DNA of 64,000 nt from Mesobacillus foraminis (GCF_004340465.1 NZ_SLVV01000011.1:62001-126000); one strand, 5' to 3'; positions 1 to 8,436 are shown, numbered from the stretch's first letter. Notes: generated by a model not told the origin, from the sequence alone. A program made the numbers and translations.

Positions 1-31
1 GTAGAAAACCTTTTCGGGAAAGGAAAGATCC

Positions 32-1528
32 ATGATGGAAAATCCGAAATTGCGCAGTCTTCTGAACGATTGGCTGCCGGAAGCTACCATTGATGACATG
101 CAGGAAAAGATGGAGAACGGGGAGCTTTCCTCAAAAGAGCTTGTCCTTTTATACATGAATCGAATTGCCGAAGTGGACCCTGCCATCCATTCGGTCCTGG
201 AACTCAATCCGGATGCCCTCCACATCGCGGCTGCGCTGGATGTGGAACGAAGGGAGCACGGAGCACGGGGGCCGCTGCATGGAATACCGGTGCTGCTCAA
301 GGATAATATTGATACACATGATAAGATGCACACGAGTGCCGGCTCGCTGGCCCTTGAGCATTCAATTGCCCCCGAGGATTCCTTCGTGGCTTCGCAGCTG
401 AGGAAGGCAGGGGCTGTCATTCTTGGAAAAACGAATATGACCGAATGGGCCAACTTCATGGCGATTGGCATGCCGAGCGGCTATAGTTCAAGGGGCGGGC
501 AGGTCCTGAATCCGTACGGGCAGGGAAGGTTCCATGTTGGCGGCTCCAGTGCTGGTTCGGGCGCTGCCATTGCCGCAAATCTTGCCGCTGTATCGGTCGG
601 CACGGAAACCTCAGGCTCCATCCTGAACCCCAGCTGCCAGAATTCCCTTGTTGGAATCAAGCCAACAGTCGGGCTGATCAGCCGGCGCGGCATCATTCCA
701 ATCTCGTATACCCAGGATACGGCGGGGCCAATGGCTAGAACCGTAAAAGATGCCATTTATCTTTTATCAGCACTCTCTGGCACTGATGCACGTGACCCTG
801 TTACCTTAACCAATACCAGCCTGAGGGGCGAAGATTTCTCCCGCCATCTTGATCCAGACGGCCTGCAGGGGGCGAAACTGGGGGTACCCCGCGATCCAGC
901 CTATCTTGAGGAGTTAAGTGATGAAAAACAGGAGCTGTTCGAACAGTGTCTTAATCAGCTGAAGGAGCTTGGGGCACAGCTGAAGGATGTGGGGATTCCC
1001 TCTGCTGAGGCAGAATGGGGATACGATGTCCTGACGTATGAGTTTAAATCGGGTGTAAATGCCTATCTCAGCCAGCTGCCTTCGACGGTAAAAGTGCGCT
1101 CTCTGGCGAATGTGATTGCTTTTAATAAACATCACATGGAACGTACGCTGAAATATGGCCAGGAGGTTCTGCTTGAATCAGAGGAAACGAGTGGAAGCCT
1201 GAAAGAGAAGGAATATATCAGTGCCCTGGAGCATGACCAATACATGTCCACAGAAAAGGGAATTGACTTTGCTTTAAAGGTTCACGGCGTCGAGGCGCTT
1301 GTTTTCCCTCATGATCATGGCAGTGACCTTGCAGCAAGGGCGGGGTATCCGTCGATTACGGTGCCTGCCGGCTATACCTCCGATGGAGAGCCTTTTGGCC
1401 TTACTTTTACCGGGACAGTCTACAGTGAGCCGATTTTGGTCCGGCTTGCCTACGCGTTTGAGCAGGCGACCAAAGTGCGGAAGCCGCCTGTACTGGAAGT
1501 TGCCTCCATGCGTGGCAAGCGGGCATAA
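32..1528 (+). CDS. Amidase signature family hydrolase
   Basis: A 498-residue amidase signature enzyme, likely cytoplasmic, hydrolysing a carboxamide to acid plus ammonia. The Ser-cisSer-Lys triad is visible: Lys at about 90 in PVLLKDNID, the GGSSAGS loop at 170-176, and the nucleophile near Ser196 in GTETSGSI. Length suits stand-alone amidases of the GatA-like group. No gatC or gatB neighbour is present, so it is not the tRNA amidotransferase subunit. There is no signal peptide. A GGAAAGGA ribosome-binding site precedes the ATG; the second Met is an equally good start. The substrate cannot be told from sequence. Confidence 0.93.
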   Translation: MMENPKLRSLLNDWLPEATIDDMQEKMENGELSSKELVLLYMNRIAEVDPAIHSVLELNPDALHIAAALDVERREHGARGPLHGIPVLLKDNIDTHDKMHTSAGSLALEHSIAPEDSFVASQLRKAGAVILGKTNMTEWANFMAIGMPSGYSSRGGQVLNPYGQGRFHVGGSSAGSGAAIAANLAAVSVGTETSGSILNPSCQNSLVGIKPTVGLISRRGIIPISYTQDTAGPMARTVKDAIYLLSALSGTDARDPVTLTNTSLRGEDFSRHLDPDGLQGAKLGVPRDPAYLEELSDEKQELFEQCLNQLKELGAQLKDVGIPSAEAEWGYDVLTYEFKSGVNAYLSQLPSTVKVRSLANVIAFNKHHMERTLKYGQEVLLESEETSGSLKEKEYISALEHDQYMSTEKGIDFALKVHGVEALVFPHDHGSDLAARAGYPSITVPAGYTSDGEPFGLTFTGTVYSEPILVRLAYAFEQATKVRKPPVLEVASMRGKRA

Positions 1529-1586
1529 GGTATTTCCTTCGCGCTCATACTATTCTTGAACCTGTAAAAAAAGGAGCAGATCAGCG

Positions 1587-1721
1587 ATGGGCAGGAAAAA
1601 ATTCGGAAATGCCAATGCAAACCGGAACAATAACGTAAAAAAAGGAAACCGGACGAGCGAAGAATTGGTGGAGTGGACAACCGGCGCAAAAAACACAAAG
1701 CAAATCAATCATACAGACTGA
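1587..1721 (+). CDS. Small basic hypothetical protein (44 aa)
   Basis: A 44-residue ORF with a good AAGGAGC ribosome-binding site 9 nt before the ATG. It is rich in Asn and Lys at the N-terminus (MGRKKFGNANANRNNNVKKG) and ends in a more ordinary segment, resembling in size and composition the small acid-soluble or minor spore proteins of Bacillaceae. I cannot assign it to a named family. It lies alone between the amidase and a terminator hairpin, and is supported mainly by its start signals and downstream terminator. Confidence 0.55.
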   Translation: MGRKKFGNANANRNNNVKKGNRTSEELVEWTTGAKNTKQINHTD

Positions 1722-1767
1722 TAAAAGAGGTGTCCCTTCATGGGGCGCCTTTTATGGTTTTGTTCTT
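1722..1767 (+). terminator. Rho-independent terminator
   Basis: The arms AAAAG..GGTGTCCC and GGGGCGCCTTTT form a stem with a 2-nt bulge, followed by a T-rich stretch just after the small 44-aa gene. Confidence 0.6.
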
Positions 1768-1822
1768 TTTTTAGATAAAATGGGTATAAAAGCTGTATGA
1801 CTAACTATTGGAGGGAACACAC

Positions 1823-2548
1823 TTGGAGAAGAAGAATGACCGGGGCCAGTCAGGCCAGTTTGAAGTGGCCTTTAACCGAATCCATCGCTGCCTGAAAGAG
1901 ATGGTAAAGAATGCGTCCAATGATGCCTTTGTAGAGCTCTTGAACACAGGCTTTAAAAACCATTCGATCATCCGAAGATACAAAAACGAACTATATCAAT
2001 TTGCAAAGCTGAGAAATGCGATTGTCCACGAGAAGGTGGATGTTGATTACTATATTGCAGAGCCTCACAAAGAGGTTGTGGCCAGGATTGAGGAGATTGC
2101 GGATCACTTTGAAAAGCCCCCGTTAGCGATTTCTGCTGCTTCCACTCCCGTTTTTTATTATTATGAGGATGCCCTGCTGAAGGATGTCCTGAAAGCCATC
2201 AATAAATTCGAGTTTACCCGCTTCCCTATTTACAGCACAAACAATGAATACAGAGGATTGCTTACCTCCACTGACATTATCCGCTGGATGGGGAGGAAGT
2301 TCTCCAGCGATGTCATTTCACTGGAAAATGTACAAGTTGGCGAGGTACTGACAAAGGATAAGAATTACTATGTGGATTTCGTATCGGAAAAAGCAACGCT
2401 GTACGAAGTGGAGGAGCGGTTTGATGAGTATCATACCCAGGATAAGAAGCTCCAGGCCGTGATCCTCACAGAGAACGGGGAAAAGGACAGCAAGCCAAAG
2501 GGTGTCATCACGCCGTGGGATCTACTGGATCCCGAACCAAATAGCTAA
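1823..2548 (+). CDS. HEPN-like/CBS domain fusion protein
   Basis: A 241-residue soluble protein. Residues about 1-90 are helical and contain RNAIVHE, an R-x4-H motif like that of HEPN domains. The remainder (about 95-240) is a CBS pair, recognisable by FTRFPIYSTNNEYRGLLTSTDIIRWM and a second repeat ending KGVITPWDLLDPE. CBS pairs usually bind adenosine nucleotides, and HEPN domains are often ribonucleases or nucleic-acid binders, so ligand-gated activity is possible but inferred. The TTG at 1823 is chosen because GGAGGG lies 7 nt upstream; an upstream in-frame TTG at 1808 overlaps that site. Not part of an obvious operon. Confidence 0.75.
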   Translation: MEKKNDRGQSGQFEVAFNRIHRCLKEMVKNASNDAFVELLNTGFKNHSIIRRYKNELYQFAKLRNAIVHEKVDVDYYIAEPHKEVVARIEEIADHFEKPPLAISAASTPVFYYYEDALLKDVLKAINKFEFTRFPIYSTNNEYRGLLTSTDIIRWMGRKFSSDVISLENVQVGEVLTKDKNYYVDFVSEKATLYEVEERFDEYHTQDKKLQAVILTENGEKDSKPKGVITPWDLLDPEPNS

Positions 2549-2566
2549 CTAACTTATCAGAGAAAA

Positions 2567-2591
2567 GTTTATAGACCTCTGTAGCGGGTAT
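2567..2591 (+). promoter_or_regulatory. SigB-type promoter
   Basis: GTTTAT at 2567-2572 and GGGTAT at 2586-2591 are separated by 13 bp, a close match to the sigma-B consensus GTTTAA-N12-15-GGGTAT. It lies 39 bp before the ATG of the YflT-type stress protein. Confidence 0.8.
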
Positions 2592-2629
2592 CTTTAAAAA
2601 AGACTACTCGTCCAAAGGAGGAAGATACG

Positions 2630-3214
2630 ATGTTGAACGAACATGAAAAACACATAGTTGGCGTTTATGATAATGAACAGGAAGCTATTTCCGCGGTTGA
2701 GGATTTAAAACGTCAGGGATATGCAGCAGAGGATATTTCCGTTATTGGCAGAAACAACGAGGAAGTTGAAGAAATTAACGATGCAACTGGTACGAAGACA
2801 GAGGAAGGCCTTGCAGCCGGCGCAGCGACCGGCGGTGTGCTCGGAGGCTTGACTGGATTGCTTGCAGGGATTGGTGCCCTGGCGATTCCCGGAATCGGGC
2901 CAATTGTCGCAGCGGGTCCAATTGCGGCAACTCTTACAGGGGCAGCTGTCGGTGCTGGAGCAGGCGGTCTTACTGGGGCTCTTATCGGGATGGGAATTCC
3001 TGAAGAGGATGCAGACCGTTATGAAGGCTACGTGAAGGAAGGGAAAATCCTTGTTGTGGTAGAACGCCGTGAAGACAGGGTACAGGAGCCATTTGATGCC
3101 TCAGACGATCAGACTCTAACAGGCGGTACCATCACAGGCGGACGCCCTTATAATGACACTCTGACTTCTGATAACCCTGCTAATACCCGTCTTGATAATC
3201 CAAGAGATTTTTAA
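2630..3214 (+). CDS. YflT-type general stress protein with glycine-zipper segment
   Basis: A 194-residue protein opening with a YflT (heat-induced stress protein) domain: HIVGVYDNEQEAISAVEDL and EDISVIGR in the first 45 residues. A long Gly/Ala-rich zipper follows (about 60-125, AAGAATGGVLGGLTGLLAGIG), then an acidic Thr/Asn/Asp-rich tail. YflT domains occur in SigB-controlled general stress proteins, and a strong SigB-type promoter is present here. The glycine zipper suggests membrane association. Biochemical role is unknown for the family. The AAAGGAGG ribosome-binding site supports the ATG. Confidence 0.88.
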   Translation: MLNEHEKHIVGVYDNEQEAISAVEDLKRQGYAAEDISVIGRNNEEVEEINDATGTKTEEGLAAGAATGGVLGGLTGLLAGIGALAIPGIGPIVAAGPIAATLTGAAVGAGAGGLTGALIGMGIPEEDADRYEGYVKEGKILVVVERREDRVQEPFDASDDQTLTGGTITGGRPYNDTLTSDNPANTRLDNPRDF

Positions 3215-3246
3215 GTAACATCTAAAAGAGTAAACAACAATAAATG

Positions 3247-3275
3247 CAGGCTTCCAGTACGGGAGCCTGTTTTTT
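3247..3275 (+). terminator. Rho-independent terminator
   Basis: CAGGCTTCC / GGGAGCCTG stem with a 5-nt loop followed by TTTTTT, after the YflT-type gene. Confidence 0.85.
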
Positions 3276-3352
3276 GCATTCCAATTCTGCATGTAACACA
3301 GCCCTTCAAGCATACTAAGAAAATAGAGAATCAAAAAAGGAGCTGCGGGACC

Positions 3353-4165
3353 ATGCCAGAACTTCCGGAAATGGAAAACTACAAAAGGCTGCTTGGCGGG
3401 CATATCATTGGAAAGCCGCTCACGAACATTGAAGTGAACCGGGATAAAAGTATTAATCTGCCTCCTGCGCAATTCATCCAGGAGCTGAAAGGGAGAAGCA
3501 TTGTAGCTGTGAACCGCCGCGCCAAGCATCTCATTTTCCACTTGAACTCCGGGAAAAGCCTTTTACTCCATCTGATGCTGGGAGGCTTGATGTATTTGGG
3601 GAATGACCAGGACAATCCTAAGCGAACCAAGCAGGTCATCCTTGCCTTCGGCGACTTAAAGCTCTATTTTATCGGCCTGAGGCTGGGCTATCTTCATCTT
3701 CATGATGCGAAGAGCCTGGAAGCGGAGCTGTCGGACCTGGGACCGGAGCCGCTCGACCCTGAATTTACATTTGCCAGATTCAGCGAGCTGTTTAGCGAGA
3801 AAAAGGGCAGGATTAAGACCACCCTTGTCAATCAGGAAGTAATTGCAGGAATCGGGAATTGCTATTCCGATGAGATCTGCTTTGAAGCAGCCGTGAAGCC
3901 TTCCCGTAAATTCACTGAGCTCGAAACCCGGGAGCTGCAGGGGCTCTTCACCGGGATGCACACTGTCTTTCAGCGGGCGATACATGCTGGGGGCTATATG
4001 GAAATGCCTTTATTTAAAAATGACCACAAAACAGGCGGCTATAATGACCAATGTTTGGTGTATGACCGGGAAGGGGAGCCATGCCTTCGGTGCAGGACGG
4101 CCATTGTTAAAGAAATGATTTCCACAAGAAAGATGTTTTATTGTCCCAACTGCCAGAAAGGGTAA
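3353..4165 (+). CDS. Fpg/Nei family DNA glycosylase (MutM paralog)
   Basis: A 270-residue base-excision repair glycosylase/AP lyase. The N-terminus MPELPEME has the catalytic Pro and Glu (after Met removal). The RAKHLIFHL segment supplies the conserved Lys near residue 60, followed by LHLMLGG. Helix-two-turn-helix residues lie around NQEVIAGIGNCYSDEICF, and the C-terminus carries a zinc finger with Cys at CLRC and CPNC. Family members remove oxidised purines or pyrimidines. There is no polA or coaE beside it, so it is probably a second paralog rather than housekeeping mutM. AAGGAG precedes the ATG. Confidence 0.92.
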   Translation: MPELPEMENYKRLLGGHIIGKPLTNIEVNRDKSINLPPAQFIQELKGRSIVAVNRRAKHLIFHLNSGKSLLLHLMLGGLMYLGNDQDNPKRTKQVILAFGDLKLYFIGLRLGYLHLHDAKSLEAELSDLGPEPLDPEFTFARFSELFSEKKGRIKTTLVNQEVIAGIGNCYSDEICFEAAVKPSRKFTELETRELQGLFTGMHTVFQRAIHAGGYMEMPLFKNDHKTGGYNDQCLVYDREGEPCLRCRTAIVKEMISTRKMFYCPNCQKG

Positions 4166-4167
4166 CA

Positions 4168-4195
4168 AAGAGCCTGACGACAGGTTCTTTTTTTA
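4168..4195 (+). terminator. Rho-independent terminator
   Basis: AGAGCCTG-ACGA-CAGGTTCT stem followed by seven T, directly after the Fpg/Nei gene. Confidence 0.85.
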
Positions 4196-4292
4196 TGGGG
4201 GAAATCCCCTTGGAAGTTTGCACCATGAGGTTCCTTTAAGCCTAAAAAGGGAATAGGAAGCAAAAAGGCAAGGAACTGAGGGGGATACTGAA

Positions 4293-4985
4293 TTGTTTTA
4301 TGCAGGAATGGCACTGAAGCTTTTGATTGGGCTTGCTGCCCTTGTCATCGTCACAAGAATTCTCGGGAAAAAGCATATGTCCCAGGTGACACCATTTGAC
4401 TTTGTTTATGCTCTTATTTTAGGAGGAATGGTGGAGGAAACAATTTACCACGCTGACCATACCATCCCCCAAATGATTTTTTCCATCACCGTCTGGGGGA
4501 TTTTAATCTATACGGTGGAAAAACTGACTCAAAAAGTCGATTGGCTCAGGGGCCCCTTAAAAGGCAGCACCCAGGTGCTGATCAAGGATGGGAAAATTTC
4601 CATCAAGGAACTGGAGCGGGCCAATTTGGAACTCGAGCAGCTGCGGTCCCTGTTAAGGCAAAAGGATGTCTTTTCCTTGAGGGAAGTTAAATATGTCTTT
4701 CTGGAAACCAATGGGGAGATAAGCGTGTTGAAATACCAGAAGTCCTCGGCGGTGAAAGAGGATGGAGAAGAGCAGGAGGTAGAGGAAATAGAACCGGCCA
4801 TTTTGGTGGTGGATGAAGGGAAAATCCATGAACATAATTTAAAAGCCGTAGAAAAAGACAGGGAATGGCTGATGGAAGGTCTTAAGAAAGAGGGTATAAC
4901 CGATATTAAAGATATCTACTATGCCGAGTGGTCCGCCTCTCATGGATTCTTTATTAAAACCTATGACCACTGTATCAGTGTGTAG
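4293..4985 (+). CDS. YetF/DUF421 family membrane protein
   Basis: A 230-residue inner-membrane protein of the DUF421 (YetF-like) family. Three N-terminal membrane segments fall in residues about 1-80, with the family signature RILGKKHMSQVTPFDFVYALILGGMVEE. A cytoplasmic alpha/beta domain follows, with LKGSTQVLIKDGKISIKELERANL and LLRQKDVFSLREVKYVFLETNGEISVL. Several Bacillus members are linked to spores, but function is not settled. The start is TTG at 4293, with GAGGGGG 8 nt upstream. A paralog lies at 33646-34317. The C-terminal part has an extra acidic Glu-rich insertion (about 150-170). Confidence 0.9.
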   Translation: MFYAGMALKLLIGLAALVIVTRILGKKHMSQVTPFDFVYALILGGMVEETIYHADHTIPQMIFSITVWGILIYTVEKLTQKVDWLRGPLKGSTQVLIKDGKISIKELERANLELEQLRSLLRQKDVFSLREVKYVFLETNGEISVLKYQKSSAVKEDGEEQEVEEIEPAILVVDEGKIHEHNLKAVEKDREWLMEGLKKEGITDIKDIYYAEWSASHGFFIKTYDHCISV

Positions 4986-5065
4986 TCTTTTTTGCATGAA
5001 ATAAAGGGATTACGCCATTCTTTCCAGAAGTAGTGGGAAAAGGATGAAAGGGAGTGTGCCTGGGA

Positions 5066-5545
5066 ATGAACTTTAAAACGGCTGATTTATGCGATGAATT
5101 TGGGAATGAACTTGAAGTTTGCCAGCTGGAGTTTAAATCCTATGGAAAGAGGTCCAAATTCTCCGGTCCTGTTGCTACTGTCAGAGTGTTTGAAGATAAT
5201 GTCCTTGTCCTGGAATCGCTGGAGACCGTTCCGGAGGGTAGTGTCCTTGTTGTCGACGGCGGAGGGTCCCGCCGATGCGCCCTGATGGGGGACCGGCTTG
5301 GGAAAATTGCGCAGGACCGCAAGCTTGCCGGGATCATCATTAATGGCTGTGTCCGGGACAGTGAAGACCTTGGCCAGCTGGATATCGGAATTCTCGCGAT
5401 TGGCACCAATCCTCTGAGAAGCAAGAAAGACGGCAAAGGGGAGAGGCAGATTCCTGTCTTCTTTGGAAACATCGACTGGACACCAGAATCCCATGTGTAT
5501 GCTGATGGCGATGGGGTCATCCTTTCGAAAGGAAAACTTTTTTAA
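5066..5545 (+). CDS. RraA-like protein (ribonuclease regulator / HMG aldolase superfamily)
   Basis: A 159-residue RraA-family protein. It begins MNFKTADLCDEFGNEL and carries the family core VVDGGGSRRCALMGDRLGKIAQ with GIIINGCVRDSEDL. The Gly-x-x-Asp/Arg cluster is where class II aldolase members bind divalent metal and substrate. Members are annotated as RNase E inhibitors or as 4-hydroxy-4-methyl-2-oxoglutarate aldolases. As Bacillus lacks RNase E, an enzymatic role is more likely, by inference. The ATG at 5066 is chosen because it gives the family N-terminus; an upstream in-frame GTG at 5054 overlaps the ribosome-binding site. Confidence 0.88.
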   Translation: MNFKTADLCDEFGNELEVCQLEFKSYGKRSKFSGPVATVRVFEDNVLVLESLETVPEGSVLVVDGGGSRRCALMGDRLGKIAQDRKLAGIIINGCVRDSEDLGQLDIGILAIGTNPLRSKKDGKGERQIPVFFGNIDWTPESHVYADGDGVILSKGKLF

Positions 5546-5599
5546 AACTGTATAAAATGAACGAAATTCCTCATCCTATTTTGGAGGAGGAATGATGAG

Positions 5600-6205
5600 A
5601 TGATGAAGAAATTTTTATTAACCTTGATTTTATTAGTCGCCGTTCCGTCGGTCTCATTTGCGCAGCAGGTGTATACGGTCCAGCGCGGTGACACCCTGTG
5701 GAAGATTTCGGTCCGGTACCAGGTGGGGCTGTCCGAGCTGATCAGCGCGAATCCGCAATTTAAGAATCCAGCCCTTATTTATCCTGGGCAAAGAGTCAAC
5801 ATCCCTGACATTTCTGCGACTAAAAACATTGAGAGCCAGGTTATCCAGCTGACCAACCAGGAACGGGCCAAGCACGGCTTAAGGCCGCTTGCCGCCAACT
5901 GGGAGCTCTCGCGGGTTGCAAGGTACAAATCGGCCGACATGAGGGACAAGAACTACTTCTCGCATACAAGCCCGACCTACGGCAGTCCATTCACCATGAT
6001 CAAAAACTTCGGCATTGCGTACCGGAGTGCTGGTGAAAATATTGCGGCTGGCCAGCGTACGCCGCAGGAAGTCGTCAATTCATGGATGAACAGCCCGGGC
6101 CACCGTGCCAATATCCTGAACAGCTCCTACACTCATATCGGTGTCGGGCATGCATCAGGCGGTTCGTACGGGCACTACTGGACACAAATGTTCATTGCAA
6201 AATAA
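5600..6205 (+). CDS. Secreted LysM + CAP domain protein
   Basis: A 201-residue exported protein. Residues 1-21 are a Sec signal peptide (MMKKFLLTLILLVAVPSVSFA). LysM follows at about 24-68 (YTVQRGDTLWKISVRYQVGL...PGQRVNIPD). The C-terminal CAP/SCP domain spans about 80-200, with its hallmark YFSHTSPTYGSPFTMI, AGENIAAG and SPGHRANIL motifs. LysM anchors to peptidoglycan or spore cortex. The layout resembles YkwD-type proteins of Bacillus, whose CAP role is not biochemically settled. GGAGGAGG precedes the start. It is monocistronic and followed by a strong terminator. Confidence 0.93.
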   Translation: MMKKFLLTLILLVAVPSVSFAQQVYTVQRGDTLWKISVRYQVGLSELISANPQFKNPALIYPGQRVNIPDISATKNIESQVIQLTNQERAKHGLRPLAANWELSRVARYKSADMRDKNYFSHTSPTYGSPFTMIKNFGIAYRSAGENIAAGQRTPQEVVNSWMNSPGHRANILNSSYTHIGVGHASGGSYGHYWTQMFIAK

Positions 6206-6217
6206 GGTGGGAGAGAG

Positions 6218-6247
6218 CACCGGCGGGGATCGCCGGTGTATTTTTTC
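6218..6247 (+). terminator. Rho-independent terminator
   Basis: Perfect 8-bp stem CACCGGCG / CGCCGGTG with a 5-nt loop, then TATTTTTT, following the LysM-CAP gene. Confidence 0.9.
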
Positions 6248-6360
6248 GTGGAGAGCATCGTTTTTAGCGGGAAATATAGTTTTATTGGGCGGACTGCCCT
6301 TTTTGAAGAGGGAAAAGCCATGTTTCCTGAAGTGAAATGGGGTTAATTGGTCAATGGAAG

Positions 6361-6518
6361 ACATTTATACATCGATGACGGAAGGTTATGCATTGATTAT
6401 TTTAGTTTATGCATTGATTATTTTGGTTTATGCATTGATAAAATTGATTTATGAATCGATCATTGGATTTTATTGAAAAATCAGTGTCCAGATTGTGAAA
6501 GCGGGGCAAGGAATGTCC
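6361..6518. repeat. Dispersed AT-rich repeat, copy A
   Basis: First copy of a roughly 140-160 bp repeat. It starts ACATTTATACATCGATGACG and ends CAGTGTCCAGATTGTGAAA...AATGTCC. Inside are short tandem units of about 20 bp built on TTTATGCATTGAT/TTTATGAATCGAT. The second copy is at 6793-6929. It does not look like a gene, although a hydrophobic 40-codon ORF runs through it. Confidence 0.75.
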
Positions 6519-6792
6519 GGACTGACCGAGGTGGATGGTCATTCCATGTTGAAAAGGTCAGGGGACCCAACTACTGTATTCGGGATGCCTCGGGCGCACG
6601 TGCGGAAACTGGCTGGACGTAAATGTAAATGTTTAGTTTGAAAAAAGGTGAACAGGGGCGGGGGGTGCGTTGTTTTTTGCGTGAATTGTGCTGTTTTTAG
6701 CGGGGAAATTTAGTTTTTTAAAAGAAACCGCCTGTTTGAAGCTTGATATTCCAAGTTTTCCGGGTAAAAGTGGCTGATTTTTTGCCTGAAAT

Positions 6793-6929
6793 ACATTTAT
6801 ACATCGATGACGGAGGGTTATGCATCGATTATTTTGGTTTATGTATCGATAAATTTAATTTATGAATTGATTATTTGATTTTATTGAAAAACCAGTGTCC
6901 AGATTGTGAAATTGGGGCGAAGAATGTCC
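6793..6929. repeat. Dispersed AT-rich repeat, copy B
   Basis: Second copy of the element at 6361-6518, sharing ACATTTATACATCGATGACGG, the TTATGCATCGATTATTTTGG internal units and the CCAGTGTCCAGATTGTGAAA right end. It has one internal 20-bp unit fewer. Confidence 0.75.
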
Positions 6930-7315
6930 CGGTACCTTCAGAAAATAAGAGTAATTTGCCTTTCAAAATCCATCAATTTTGGCCTAATCTAAAAACCCAT
7001 CTTTTTACCACGCTTTATAGAAAGAACTTCTCTAAAATTAATTGGGGCGGATCCCCAATTACCTCTCGAAGTTCTCCGTTTCCCGCATCAATTTCCTTTG
7101 AAAATAACTGGAGGCTAGCACTCACTGATTTATGAAAGTCAAATTCCTTTTAAAAGCGACCGGTACTGTCATTACCGCTGTGAGTCCGACTTATGTGACT
7201 TGGCCAAAACCCCTGATTGCCAACCCTTTAACAGCATGTGGAAACTAGGTCTATTCAGAACCAATTCCCCTTTAAGTATCCTAGTACCATACCTTCCTCC
7301 GCCTCAGGTCCTAGT

Positions 7316-7343
7316 TGAAAATCAAGCTCAGGCTCGTTATGAG
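7316..7343 (+). promoter_or_regulatory. Candidate SigA-type promoter of liaI
   Basis: TTGAAA at 7316-7321 and TATGAG at 7338-7343 with 16 bp between them, about 50 bp before the liaI start. LiaR-controlled promoters are typically weak without activation. I could not assign a LiaR box with confidence. Confidence 0.35.
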
Positions 7344-7390
7344 AGTTCTTCTTTCGAGGTAAGATGATATCAAGAAAGGAGGAAATGAAC

Positions 7391-7735
7391 ATGAAAAAAT
7401 TTGGTTTACTGCTTGCAGGAGGTATTGCGGCGCTGGTGCTTGTTTCAAACCTTGGTCCGCTTGTTGGATTGGCGGTCAGTCTTGCGGTCCTCTACTTCAT
7501 CGTGAAACAGTTTTTGAAAACAGACTCCACTTTTAAGAAAATTGCCTGGGGTGTGCTGGGATTATTCATCCTGATGGCCACTGCCTCCAATGTTCCCGCG
7601 ATTCTTGCCATAGCCGCAGCTTATGTCCTTTACCTGGTTTATAAAAAGTGGAATGAAGACAACACACCTAGCTCCAAAAGTGATGACCCTTTTGCCAATT
7701 TTGAAAAGCAATGGGCAGAACTGAAAAATTCCTAA
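7391..7735 (+). CDS. liaI: LiaI-like membrane protein
   Basis: A 114-residue protein with three to four hydrophobic segments in residues 4-85 (LLLAGGIAALVLVSNLGPLVG..., VLGLFILMATASNVPAILAIAAAYVLYLVY) and a short charged C-terminal tail ending near FEKQWAELKNS. It directly precedes a PspA/LiaH gene and a LiaFSR module, as LiaI does in Bacillus, where it anchors LiaH at the membrane under envelope stress. The ATG at 7391 is preferred over an in-frame ATG at 7385 because AAAGGAGG ends at 7382. Assignment rests on context plus topology. Confidence 0.78.
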   Translation: MKKFGLLLAGGIAALVLVSNLGPLVGLAVSLAVLYFIVKQFLKTDSTFKKIAWGVLGLFILMATASNVPAILAIAAAYVLYLVYKKWNEDNTPSSKSDDPFANFEKQWAELKNS

Positions 7736-7769
7736 GACAAAAAAAACAACTAATAAGGAGAGATGTCAC

Positions 7770-8417
7770 ATGACGAACCTGTTTACTCGCATTAAAAATA
7801 CTGTATTAGCCGATTTAAATGAAGCACTTGATATGAAGGAAAGAAAAGATCCGATTGCGATGCTGAACCAATACCTTCGTGAATGCGAGCTGGAAACCGA
7901 GAAAGTCCGCAAGCTGCTTGAACGCCAGCACCAGCTGAAAGACCGCTTTAATGCAGAATACCTTCAAGCACTGGAAATGGCTGAGAAACGCAGCAGTCAG
8001 GCAGATATTGCCCAGAAAGCTGGAGAAACCGAGCTGGCAAGCTTTGCATCCCAGGAACAGAATCAATATGCAGAAAGAGCGTCACGTTTGAAAGAAGCTC
8101 TTGCCAATGCGGCAAAACAGCAGGATGAACTGGAGCATAAGTATGAGGATATGAAGCACAAGCTGAAGGATATGCATATCCGACGCCTCGAACTCATGGG
8201 CAGGGAAAATGTGAGCCGCGCCCATCAGCGAATGGATCAGGTGATTGAAAATGATGCCTATTCCGATAAAGCTTACTCCAAGTTCTCAGAAATTGAGTCC
8301 TATCTTGACAAGATTGAGAACCAAGTGAACAGCTCGTACTACCGCAACACCATTGACGGCCGGATTGCCGAGCTTGAAAAAGAGCTGAAAAAACAAGAAA
8401 CACATTCTATTTCTTAA
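7770..8417 (+). CDS. liaH: PspA/IM30 family protein LiaH
   Basis: A 215-residue PspA/IM30 (ESCRT-III-like) protein, almost entirely coiled coil. It begins MTNLFTRIKNTVLADLNEALDMKERKDPIAMLNQYLRE, the family N-terminus. These proteins form large oligomers on the inner membrane face when cell-wall antibiotics or proton leakage damage the envelope. In Bacillus, LiaH is the main effector of the LiaRS response. It is 34 bp downstream of liaI and surely co-transcribed. An imperfect terminator after it probably separates high-level liaIH transcription from low-level liaFSR. Confidence 0.93.
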   Translation: MTNLFTRIKNTVLADLNEALDMKERKDPIAMLNQYLRECELETEKVRKLLERQHQLKDRFNAEYLQALEMAEKRSSQADIAQKAGETELASFASQEQNQYAERASRLKEALANAAKQQDELEHKYEDMKHKLKDMHIRRLELMGRENVSRAHQRMDQVIENDAYSDKAYSKFSEIESYLDKIENQVNSSYYRNTIDGRIAELEKELKKQETHSIS

Positions 8418-8436
8418 TATCCAAACATGGTATGCT

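Larger units (their letters stand above)
6248..7374. other. Long non-coding interval before the lia operon
   Basis: About 1.1 kb without a credible gene. It contains two copies of an AT-rich repeat (6361-6518 and 6793-6929). Otherwise there is degenerate sequence with only short ORFs lacking ribosome-binding sites, and at its right end a candidate lia promoter. It may hold decayed coding sequence, but I cannot identify a parent gene. Confidence 0.6.

Noticed and set aside
6354-6476. A 40-codon hydrophobic ORF within the AT-rich repeat
   Set aside because: It has no ribosome-binding site, and the second copy of the repeat does not keep the frame. The hydrophobic pattern comes from the ATGCAT/ATCGAT repeat units.
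7178-7206. TGAGTCCGACTTATGTGACTTGG as a LiaR box
   Set aside because: It has AGTC-N10-GACT symmetry, but lies about 145 bp upstream of the candidate promoter and does not match the LiaR consensus I know.
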